A DNA stretch of 7,129 nucleotides from NCBI GenBank assembly GCA_018896595.1, contig JAHIME010000071.1, forward strand, positions 1-7,129, read 5' to 3'. The position numbers and the translations under genes are program-made. This stretch comes from Patescibacteria group bacterium. GTDB taxonomy: Bacteria; Patescibacteriota; Patescibacteriia; Patescibacteriales; VMTK01. A model generated the notes under the pieces. The model did not search any database, was not told the DNA's origin, and saw nothing but the letters and a program-made list of their open reading frames with translations. Positions 1 through 4,839 of the stretch are shown here, piece by piece. Each line of letters opens with the position of its first letter. Position 1 is the stretch's first letter.

Positions 1-20
1 AAGGCAGGCGTTATTTCGTT

Positions 21-57
21 CCCTCCTCTTAGATAAGAGGAGGGGCAGGGAGGAGTT
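21..57. repeat. Hairpin repeat, copy 1 (C-rich arm, G-rich arm, G-rich tail)
   Basis: A perfect 10-bp inverted repeat: CCCTCCTCTT (21-30), loop AGAT (31-34), AAGAGGAGGG (35-44). It is followed after 2 bases by a second purine run, AGGGAGGAGTT (47-57), which echoes the 3' arm. The same plan (pyrimidine arm, tiny loop, purine arm, 2-nt spacer, purine run ending in TT) recurs at 3257-3287, so I treat both as copies of a dispersed repeat. It begins 13 bases beyond the stop of the minus-strand glycosyltransferase and could fold in its 3' transcript end. No T-tract follows the hairpin on either strand, so a canonical intrinsic terminator is not supported. Confidence 0.75.
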
Positions 58-70
58 GAAAACGGTATCT

Positions 71-1327
71 CTACAAATAAACTTCTCTCGTCTTCTCAAT
101 CATTTTATCCAAACCAAACTCATTTTTAGCTTTTTGTTTTGCGTTGGCGCCAAGCGATTGGCTTAAATCGGAATTATTTATTAAATAAGCTATTTTTTCC
201 GCTAACATTTGCGGATTTTTTGTTTCTGTTAACAGCCCGGTTTTTCCGTCTTCAATCAATTCCGGATTGCCGCCGGCGTTTGTCGCGATAATCGGCAAGC
301 CGGCTTGCATGGCTTCAATAATCGTGTAAGACAGGCCTTCTTTAACCGAAGGGCAAGCGTAAATGTCAAAAGCCGGCAGAAGCTCGGCGGCGTTGCCAAC
401 GCGTCCGGTTAGAATAATATTATTTTGTAATTGGTGGCGCTTGATTAGTTGCTCAAGGTTTTTGCGTTCAGGCCCCTCGCCAATTATTAGAATTAAGAAT
501 TTAGAATTAAGAATTAAGGATTTTTCTTTTATTATGTTGGCCGCCTGAATCAGATATTCAAGCCCTTTGGTTTTATAGAGGTTGGCGATGGAGCCTATAA
601 GTAAATTTTCAATTTTCAATTTGCAATTTTCAATTTTTGAATAAATTATTTTTATAGCTTCTTCGCGGGAGTAAAAGTTTATTGGCGCTATGCCGTTGTG
701 GATGGTGATTAATTTTTCAGTGTCGCAGATTTTTTCTTTGATAGCTGTCTGGCGGTCAAAATCGGAAACGGAGATTATTTTGTCTTTAAACAAGGCGGTG
801 AATTTTTCCGCGTATTTGTAAAAGAGTTTTTGCCATTTTGGCATGGGCTCGTTGAAAACCCAGCCGTGAACAGTGTAGATCACAGAACACGCCTGCCCCG
901 CTGCGCGCTTGCCCGCGGAAGCGCTTGCCCGCGGAAGCGGGACGCAGCCAGGGGTGCGCGGCCGGGGGTGCGCGGCCGGGGGAACACGGAACAAGGAACA
1001 TGTTTTTGCGGCGAGGGAACCCAAGATTGAGATTTTGGAGCTGTTTAAGTGGATGATATCCGGCTTGATTTTTTTTATTAATTTAATAATTTCAATGAAT
1101 GCCAAAAAATCTTTAATTGGCGAGATGGCGCGTTTAAGATGCGGAATTGTATAATAGGCTATTTCGGCTTGTTTTAATTTATCCGTTAATTCTCCCCGTT
1201 CGCCTTGTTCGCCAAAAGCAACGGCAACATTGAATTCTTGCTTTAAATTTATAGCCAAATCAAAAACATAGCGTTGGGCCCCGCCAAGCTCGGATTGTGT
1301 TATGAGATATAAGATGGTTTTTTTCAT
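71..1327 (-). CDS. Family 4 GT-B glycosyltransferase with three in-frame repeat insertions
   Basis: Predicted cytoplasmic or membrane-associated retaining glycosyltransferase that moves a sugar from a nucleotide-sugar donor onto a growing surface glycan; donor and acceptor cannot be read from the sequence. The 418-residue protein has the GT4 layout. The N-terminal Rossmann domain starts MKKTILYLIT, with the glycine loop ELGGAQ at residues 13-18 and HGW at 154-156. Next come SVSDF (187-191) and HNGI (210-213). The C-terminal domain has IGSIANLYKTKG (244-255), IGEGPER (282-288), LTGRV (306-310) and the donor-site EX7E motif, E330 to E338, followed by AMQAGLPIIATNAGG. Three stretches look foreign: a Pro/Ala/Arg-rich segment at about 110-148, KIENCKLKIEN at 231-241 and about 270-281; each is repeat DNA in the gene. 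Without the first, the length would be about 380, near the usual family size. The ATG at 1325-1327 has no strong Shine-Dalgarno. The gene is transcribed divergently from the sugar-nucleotide operon. Family assignment is secure; the specific role is not. Confidence 0.92.
   Translation of the reverse strand: MKKTILYLITQSELGGAQRYVFDLAINLKQEFNVAVAFGEQGERGELTDKLKQAEIAYYTIPHLKRAISPIKDFLAFIEIIKLIKKIKPDIIHLNSSKISILGSLAAKTCSLFRVPPAAHPRPRTPGCVPLPRASASAGKRAAGQACSVIYTVHGWVFNEPMPKWQKLFYKYAEKFTALFKDKIISVSDFDRQTAIKEKICDTEKLITIHNGIAPINFYSREEAIKIIYSKIENCKLKIENLLIGSIANLYKTKGLEYLIQAANIIKEKSLILNSKFLILIIGEGPERKNLEQLIKRHQLQNNIILTGRVGNAAELLPAFDIYACPSVKEGLSYTIIEAMQAGLPIIATNAGGNPELIEDGKTGLLTETKNPQMLAEKIAYLINNSDLSQSLGANAKQKAKNEFGLDKMIEKTREVYL
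487..520. repeat. Tandem 14-bp repeat (two heptamers) inside the glycosyltransferase gene
   Basis: TTAGAATTAAGAAT occurs twice perfectly in tandem (487-500 and 501-514), followed by a partial third copy. The unit divides into two similar heptamers, TTAGAAT and TAAGAAT. On the minus strand it encodes about residues 270-281 (LILNSKFLILI), immediately before the IGEGPER motif of the GT-B C-terminal domain. The frame stays open. Confidence 0.8.
604..638. repeat. AATTTTC heptamer array, five units, inside the glycosyltransferase gene
   Basis: Five consecutive 7-bp units: AATTTTC (604-610), AATTTTC (611-617), AATTTGC (618-624), AATTTTC (625-631) and AATTTTT (632-638). On the coding (minus) strand this reads as KIENCKLKIEN, residues 231-241, just before the core strand IGSIANL. 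The same heptamer on the same physical strand recurs at 3231-3251 and 5392-5443. Confidence 0.88.
905..936. repeat. 16-bp perfect tandem duplication with short palindromes
   Basis: GCGCTTGCCCGCGGAA occurs at 905-920 and again at 921-936. The second copy runs into GCGGG, giving a perfect small hairpin: CCCGC (928-932), GGAA tetraloop (933-936), GCGGG (937-941). If transcribed from the plus strand, GGAA is a GNRA-type tetraloop. The 16-bp unit is not a multiple of three, so copy-number change here would shift the frame of the host glycosyltransferase. Confidence 0.85.
951..982. repeat. 14-bp perfect tandem repeat, GC-rich
   Basis: GGGGTGCGCGGCCG occurs at 951-964 and 965-978, followed by GGGG (979-982) that begins a third copy. 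It encodes the Pro/Ala/Arg-rich part of the inserted segment on the minus strand. A 14-bp unit is twice the 7-bp period seen in the other arrays of this window. Confidence 0.85.
981..1001. repeat. GGAACAN heptamer array, three units
   Basis: GGAACAC (981-987), GGAACAA (988-994) and GGAACAT (995-1001). A single degenerate unit, AGAACAC (884-890), marks the other side of the GC-rich block, so the GC-rich repeats look as if they were placed inside an older heptamer array. Three units total 21 bp, which preserves frame. Confidence 0.75.
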
Positions 1328-1331
1328 GAGA

Positions 1332-1360
1332 TTGACTTTTACCCTGTTTTATTTAATAAT
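1332..1360 (+). promoter_or_regulatory. Candidate sigma70-type promoter for the plus-strand operon
   Basis: TTGACT (1332-1337, 5 of 6 to the -35 consensus), a 17-bp spacer, then AATAAT (1355-1360, 5 of 6 to the -10 consensus, lacking the first T). Transcription would start near 1367 and leave a leader of about 69 bases before the dehydrogenase ATG. The region is AT-rich, so chance matches are easy; the position at the head of a divergent pair supports the call. Confidence 0.4.
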
Positions 1361-1384
1361 AACTTATAGATTAATAATATTCAA
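1356..1384 (-). promoter_or_regulatory. Candidate promoter for the divergent glycosyltransferase
   Basis: On the minus strand, TTGAAT (complement of 1379-1384, 4 of 6) and TATTAT (complement of 1356-1361, 5 of 6) are separated by 17 bp. Start would be near 1349, about 22 bases before the ATG at 1327. Its -10 hexamer overlaps that of the plus-strand candidate by five bases. Confidence 0.35.
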
Positions 1385-1403
1385 GGCCTTGTTTAATATA
1401 AGG
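1382..1403 (+). other. Palindrome and small stem-loop in the operon leader
   Basis: CAAGGCCTTG (1382-1391) is a perfect 10-bp palindrome, a possible protein-binding site. An alternative fold pairs CCTTGT (1387-1392) with ATAAGG (1398-1403), one G-U pair included, followed by a T-rich run (1404-1418). That resembles a weak terminator or attenuator ahead of the dehydrogenase gene. Either role is inference. Confidence 0.3.
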
Positions 1404-1435
1404 TTATTTTTAATTTTTAACTATTTGATAAATCC

Positions 1436-2314
1436 ATGAAAGATAAAAAAATCGGCTTTATCGGTCAAGGATGGATCGGCAAGAACTACGCCGATAATTT
1501 TGAAGAGCGAGGATATAATGTTATCCGCTACGGCCTGGAAGAGTCATACGCGAATAACGGCGATAAAATCAAAGAATGCGATATTGTATTTATCGCCGTG
1601 CCTACGCCGACAACGCCCCGGGGCTTTAACGGCAGTATTTTGCGTGATGCCGTTAAATTAACAGGCGAAGGCAAAATTGCCGTTATAAAATCAACAATAT
1701 TGCCGGGCACCACGGAATCAATCCAGGAAGAAAATTCGCGCATTTTTGTTTTGCATTCGCCTGAATTTTTAACAGAATCAACAGCCGCTTATGATGCCGC
1801 TCATCCGAATCGCAATATCATCGGCATTCCGCGCGACGACGAAATTTACCAACAAGCGGCCAAAACTGTTTTATCGGTCTTGCCGCGCGCTCCCTACGAG
1901 TTAGTTTGTTCGGCGCGCGAAGCTGAATTGGTTAAATATATGGGAAATTGTTTTTTATATCTGAAAGTCGTTTATGTTAATATGCTTTATGATTTGGCAA
2001 AGTCGTTCGGGTGCCGTTGGGAAACGATGGCCGAGGCCCTTGCAAAGGATTCGCGCATTGGCAGCAGCCATCTAAAGCCGGTGCACGCGAGCGGTCATGT
2101 TGACGAGGGAAAAGGCGGCCGCGGAGCCGGCGGCCATTGCTTTATCAAGGACTTCGCGGCTTTTACTAAGTTGTATGAAGAGCAGGTGGGTGATAAGAGG
2201 GGAATTGCCGTGCTGGAAGCGATTAAAGAAAAAAATTTAGATTTGCTTGTTTCAAGCGGGAAAGATTTGGATTTGCTGGCCGGAGTTTATGGCCAAGATG
2301 TTATTAATAAATAA
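1436..2314 (+). CDS. Short UDP-glucose/GDP-mannose dehydrogenase family protein lacking the C-terminal domain
   Basis: The family oxidises the C6 hydroxyl of a nucleotide sugar twice with NAD+, giving a nucleotide-uronic acid such as UDP-glucuronate in the cytoplasm. Visible: Rossmann motif GQGWIG (residues 10-15); VPTP (55-58); STILPGTT (86-93); PEFLTEST (109-116) followed by D120 and PNRNIIG (124-130); the conserved Lys and Asn in KYMGN (K167, N171); and catalytic Cys235 in GGHCFIKD, where the family usually has Pro instead of Ile237. The protein is only 292 residues against roughly 400-450. It ends 57 residues after the Cys, where the nucleotide-sugar-binding C-terminal domain should begin. 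There is no frameshifted remnant: the next gene starts 9 bases downstream. Start ATG has no Shine-Dalgarno, but the Rossmann strand begins immediately after it. First gene of the plus-strand run, next to an epimerase as is common in uronic-acid pathways. Family is sure; substrate and full activity are not. Confidence 0.9.
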   Translation: MKDKKIGFIGQGWIGKNYADNFEERGYNVIRYGLEESYANNGDKIKECDIVFIAVPTPTTPRGFNGSILRDAVKLTGEGKIAVIKSTILPGTTESIQEENSRIFVLHSPEFLTESTAAYDAAHPNRNIIGIPRDDEIYQQAAKTVLSVLPRAPYELVCSAREAELVKYMGNCFLYLKVVYVNMLYDLAKSFGCRWETMAEALAKDSRIGSSHLKPVHASGHVDEGKGGRGAGGHCFIKDFAAFTKLYEEQVGDKRGIAVLEAIKEKNLDLLVSSGKDLDLLAGVYGQDVINK

Positions 2315-2323
2315 ATACAATTT

Positions 2324-3232
2324 ATGTCAAAAAAATGCATAGTAACAGGTGGCGCCGGGTTTATCGGCTCCAACTTGGTTGATGAATTAATTAAAAAAGG
2401 GGATGAAGTTATTATTATTGATAATCTGTCAACCGGAAAAAAAGAAAATATCAATCAAGAAGCGGAGTTTCATGAAGTTGATATGAGAGATTTAGAGAAA
2501 ATAAAGCCTTTATTTAAAGGCGTTGATTATGTATTTCATTTAGCGGCGTTTGCCCGCGTTCAGCCGTCTATAGAAGATCCGATTACCGCCAATGATATTA
2601 ACTTAAACGGCACGCTTAATGCTTTGGTTTCGGCTCGCGATGCCGGAGTGAAAAAAGTTGTTTATAGCGCTTCTTCCTCGGCTTACGGAGATCAGAAAAC
2701 AATGCCTTTGCGGGAAGATATGCCGGTCCATACTTTAAGCCCTTACGGTTTGCAAAAATATATGGGAGAGCTGTATTGCCGTTTGTTCAGCGATATTTAC
2801 GGCTTGCCGACTGTTTCATTAAGATATTTCAATGTTTACGGCAGGAGGCAATTGCTTGAAGGAGCGTATTGTTTGGTGATGGGAATTTTTGTCCGCCAGC
2901 GATTGGCCGGGGAGCCGATGACGATTGTCGGCGACGGGGAGCAGAGGCGCGATTTTACTTCTGTCGCGGATACGGTTCGCGCCAATATTTTGGCGGCTGA
3001 AAGCGACAAGGCCGGCAAGGGCGAAGTGATAAATATCGGCCGCGGCAAAAATTATAGCGTAAATGAATTGGCGAAGATGATTGGCGGGCCGACCATTAAT
3101 ATGCCGCCAAGAATTGAGCCGAAAGAAACTTTGGCTGATAATTCGTTGGCAAAAGAGTTATTGGACTGGGAGCCGACGGTTAACCTGCCGGAATGGCTGG
3201 AAGAATATAAGAGAGAGATGGGGCTGCGGTAA
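2324..3232 (+). CDS. NAD-dependent UDP-sugar epimerase (extended SDR, GalE-like)
   Basis: Extended short-chain dehydrogenase/reductase, most like UDP-glucose or UDP-N-acetylglucosamine 4-epimerases, which invert C4 through a transient 4-keto sugar using bound NAD. In the 302 residues: NAD-binding TGGAGFIG (8-15), acidic D33 ending strand 2 (IIDNLSTG, typical of NAD use), FHLAAFARVQPS (71-82), SASSSAYG (115-122) with the catalytic Ser, YGLQK (141-145) with the Tyr-Lys pair, LRYFNVYG (166-173), and GDGEQRRDFTSVAD (203-216) in the substrate domain. All catalytic residues are present and the length is normal for the family. It lies 9 bases after the dehydrogenase stop and is probably co-transcribed with it. 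No Shine-Dalgarno. The stop codon (3230-3232) is embedded in the start of a heptamer array. The exact substrate cannot be told; a UDP-uronic acid 4-epimerase role would fit the neighbour. Confidence 0.92.
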   Translation: MSKKCIVTGGAGFIGSNLVDELIKKGDEVIIIDNLSTGKKENINQEAEFHEVDMRDLEKIKPLFKGVDYVFHLAAFARVQPSIEDPITANDINLNGTLNALVSARDAGVKKVVYSASSSAYGDQKTMPLREDMPVHTLSPYGLQKYMGELYCRLFSDIYGLPTVSLRYFNVYGRRQLLEGAYCLVMGIFVRQRLAGEPMTIVGDGEQRRDFTSVADTVRANILAAESDKAGKGEVINIGRGKNYSVNELAKMIGGPTINMPPRIEPKETLADNSLAKELLDWEPTVNLPEWLEEYKREMGLR

Positions 3233-3251
3233 TTTTTAATTTTTAATTTTC
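3231..3251. repeat. Heptamer array, three units, overlapping the epimerase stop codon
   Basis: AATTTTT (3231-3237), AATTTTT (3238-3244), AATTTTC (3245-3251). The first two bases are the last two of the TAA stop. Same unit family and same strand as the arrays at 604-638 and 5392-5443, here between genes and directly followed by the hairpin repeat. Confidence 0.8.
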
Positions 3252-3256
3252 GAGCG

Positions 3257-3287
3257 CCCCCTTTCGCAAAGGGGGTTAGGGGGAATT
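3257..3287. repeat. Hairpin repeat, copy 2, between epimerase and membrane-protein genes
   Basis: Perfect 8-bp stem CCCCCTTT (3257-3264), loop CGC (3265-3267), AAAGGGGG (3268-3275), 2-nt spacer, then the purine tail AGGGGGAATT (3278-3287). The architecture matches 21-57. It fills most of the 59-base gap before the VTT gene, and the tail provides that gene's apparent ribosome-binding site. No T-run follows the stem, so it is not an obvious terminator. Confidence 0.78.
3278..3283 (+). promoter_or_regulatory. Shine-Dalgarno-like site supplied by the hairpin repeat tail
   Basis: AGGGGG lies 8 bases before the ATG at 3292, a good position for pairing with the 16S rRNA 3' end (AGGAGG-like with one G for A). 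It is the only convincing purine-rich start signal in the window, and it belongs to the repeat. The adjacent 8-bp stem could limit access to it. Confidence 0.5.
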
Positions 3288-3291
3288 TAAA

Positions 3292-3951
3292 ATGACGTAT
3301 AAAATTAACAAAAAAATATTATTCACTGTTTTATCCGTTATAATAATAGCTTTTGTTTTTTGGTCATCCGTAACTTTGCAGAGCTTGTTTTATGATTCGG
3401 TTGGCTTTTTGGGGAAATACATAGAGCAAAATAGAATTTTAGGAATACTTATTTTTATGGGGCTGGCGGCTGTTTCCGCGCTGTTTTCGCCTTTCAGCAG
3501 CGTGCCTTTAATACCCGCGGGTATAATGATTTGGGGCGGCAATATCGTTTTCTTTTTGTTAACTTCGGGCTGGCTCCTCGGCGATTTAATCGCTTACTCT
3601 ATCGGGCGCTTTGCCCGCCGCGCCGTCATAAGCCGTTTTGTGCCGCAAGAAAAATTGGATTATTACAAAGAAATAATTTCCAAAAAAGCGCGGTTTTGGT
3701 TTGTTTTGCTTTTTCGTTTCGCTTTGCCGAGCGAAATTACCGGATACGCCTTGGGTATTATGCGATACCATTTCGGCAAATATTTGCTGGTAACGGTTTT
3801 GGTTGAAATACCGTTCGCTTTTTTAACGGTTTATTCCGGCGAAGCTTTTGTAAAAGGAAATTTGTTGCTCTTTACCTCGCTTGTTTTATTCTCCGCCGCG
3901 GTCATATATTTGACTTTATACTATTTCAAGAAAAAATTAAAAGACAAATGA
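3292..3951 (+). CDS. VTT-domain (DedA/TVP38/TMEM64-like) inner-membrane protein
   Basis: A 219-residue polytopic membrane protein. An N-terminal hydrophobic segment at about 8-25 is followed by another at about 48-66, then the first VTT half (residues 68-92, prolines in SPFSSVPLIPAG with Gly-rich WGG). GWLLGDLIAYSIGRFARR (93-110) matches the conserved glycine/IGR stretch. FRFALPSEITGYALGIMRY (141-159) matches the second re-entrant motif (Arg-x-x-x-Pro, then Gly). Two C-terminal hydrophobic segments follow (about 163-183 and 189-212), then a basic tail KKKLKDK. Members of the wider family scramble or flip lipids; UptA-type DedA proteins recycle undecaprenyl phosphate, the usual glycan carrier. 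A similar role here is inference from context, since it sits between sugar-nucleotide enzymes. The start follows a repeat-derived AGGGGG; the gene ends in TGA. Confidence 0.87.
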   Translation: MTYKINKKILFTVLSVIIIAFVFWSSVTLQSLFYDSVGFLGKYIEQNRILGILIFMGLAAVSALFSPFSSVPLIPAGIMIWGGNIVFFLLTSGWLLGDLIAYSIGRFARRAVISRFVPQEKLDYYKEIISKKARFWFVLLFRFALPSEITGYALGIMRYHFGKYLLVTVLVEIPFAFLTVYSGEAFVKGNLLLFTSLVLFSAAVIYLTLYYFKKKLKDK

Positions 3952-3971
3952 TTAAATTTTTTAAAATCATT
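3947..3971. other. Short AT-rich inverted repeat at the gene junction
   Basis: AATGATT (3947-3953) and AATCATT (3965-3971) form a 7-bp inverted repeat around an A/T core that contains TTTTTT (3957-3962). It includes the TGA of the membrane-protein gene. It is too AT-rich to be a strong terminator; it may be chance or a weak processing or pausing site. Confidence 0.25.
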
Positions 3972-3978
3972 GAAATTT

Positions 3979-4839
3979 ATGAGTAACAAAAAAATTTTAG
4001 TCACAGGCGGCGCCGGGTTTATCGGCTCGCATTTGTGCGAACGCCTCGCTAAATCGGGACATCAAGTGATATCGCTTGACAATTATTTTACCGGTTCAAA
4101 AGATAATCACATTCCCGGGGTGGAATATCGGGATGGCCATACAAAGGATATTGAGAAGCATGCGCCGGAAACGCCCGATATTGTTTATCATCTCGGAGAG
4201 TATTCTCGTGTTGAGAAAAGTTTTGATGATATTGAACTTGTGTGGGGCTTGAATAAAATCGGCACATTTGCCGTACTTGAATTTTGCAGGAAGCGCAATG
4301 TTAAAATCATATATGCCGGTTCGAGCACGAAGTTTGGCGATGGCGGCCTGGGGCGTGATCAAAGCCCTTACGCTTGGACAAAAGCGAGTAATACTGAGCT
4401 TGTTAGAAATTACGGGAAATGGTTTAATTTGCCGTACGCCATAACTTATTTTTATAACGTTTACGGCCCGCGCGAGATTTCCAGCGGTTCTTACGCGACA
4501 GTTATAGGTATTTTCAAGGAATTTTATAAACAAGGAAAGCCGCTTCCGGTTGTTTCTCCGGGAACGCAAACGCGCAATTTCACCCATGTTGACGATATTG
4601 TTTCCGGACTTATGCTTGTCGGAGATGACGGCGAAGGAGATGATTTTGGCATAGGTTCAAAAACAGAATATTCTATCCTTGATGTTGCGCGAATGTTCAA
4701 TACAGAAATTGTTATGGTTCCCGAGCGAAAGGGCAATCGCATGCAATCTTCCATCGATACTTCAAAGACTGAGACTCTTGGATGGAAAGCGAATAAAAAT
4801 CTTGCTGATTATATTAAGGAATTTATTTTGTCAATTTAA
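3979..4839 (+). CDS. Second NAD-dependent nucleotide-sugar epimerase/dehydratase, divergent
   Basis: Extended SDR protein of 286 residues, paralogous to the gene at 2324. NAD motif TGGAGFIG (9-16), D34 after strand 2, AGSSTKFG (113-120) supplying Ser, YAWTK (131-135) with the catalytic Tyr-Lys, YFYNVYGPRE (157-166), and TQTRNFTHVDD (196-206). Two deviations stand out. The usual HLAA is HLGE (71-74), and the segment between the Ser motif and YxxxK is about eight residues shorter than in the upstream paralogue, removing the loop that carries the P..E pattern there. That suggests a different substrate pocket, perhaps another epimerase or 4,6-dehydratase activity. I chose ATG 3979 (MSNKKILVTGG), which aligns with the paralogue's start; the frame is open to a TTG at 3970. 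Neither has a Shine-Dalgarno. The stop overlaps the next start by one base (TAATG), implying translational coupling. Confidence 0.88.
   Translation: MSNKKILVTGGAGFIGSHLCERLAKSGHQVISLDNYFTGSKDNHIPGVEYRDGHTKDIEKHAPETPDIVYHLGEYSRVEKSFDDIELVWGLNKIGTFAVLEFCRKRNVKIIYAGSSTKFGDGGLGRDQSPYAWTKASNTELVRNYGKWFNLPYAITYFYNVYGPREISSGSYATVIGIFKEFYKQGKPLPVVSPGTQTRNFTHVDDIVSGLMLVGDDGEGDDFGIGSKTEYSILDVARMFNTEIVMVPERKGNRMQSSIDTSKTETLGWKANKNLADYIKEFILSI

Larger units (their letters stand above)
884..1001. repeat. GC-rich composite repeat insertion in the glycosyltransferase gene
   Basis: A block of about 118 bases, very GC-rich in its middle, interrupts an AT-rich gene and encodes Pro/Ala/Arg/Gly-rich residues (about 110-148) between the helix ending SLAAK and the strand VIYTVHGW. 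Along the plus strand it contains an AGAACAC start, CGCCTGCC (890-897), a 16-bp tandem repeat (905-936), a 14-bp tandem repeat (951-982) and three GGAACAN heptamers (981-1001). The reading frame is intact throughout. The exact borders are uncertain without an uninterrupted homologue. It looks like several short repeat units accreted at one site, not a single transposon; no transposase or target duplication was recognised. Confidence 0.8.

Noticed and set aside
21..44. Intrinsic terminator for the minus-strand glycosyltransferase
   Set aside because: The stem is strong but no T-tract follows on either strand, and the same structure recurs elsewhere, so a repeat is the better description.
905..982. 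CRISPR-like repeats
   Set aside because: The repeats are 14-16 bp, directly adjacent with no unique spacers, and lie within a coding frame.
884..1001. Insertion sequence or transposon in the glycosyltransferase
   Set aside because: It is too short, has no transposase, no terminal inverted repeats and no clear target-site duplication; it is a cluster of short tandem repeats.
786..1030. Open frames on both strands across the GC-rich block (830-1030 and 909-1154 plus; 786-1001 minus)
   Set aside because: They arise from the GC-rich repeats and overlap a well-supported glycosyltransferase frame; none shows a domain or plausible start context.
3970..3978. TTG start for the second epimerase
   Set aside because: ATG 3979 aligns with the start of the paralogous epimerase, and there is no ribosome-binding site to favour TTG.
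4096..4587. 163-residue minus-strand open frame within the second epimerase
   Set aside because: It is antisense to a gene whose catalytic motifs are intact, has no recognisable motif, and is best explained by the codon pattern of the opposite strand.
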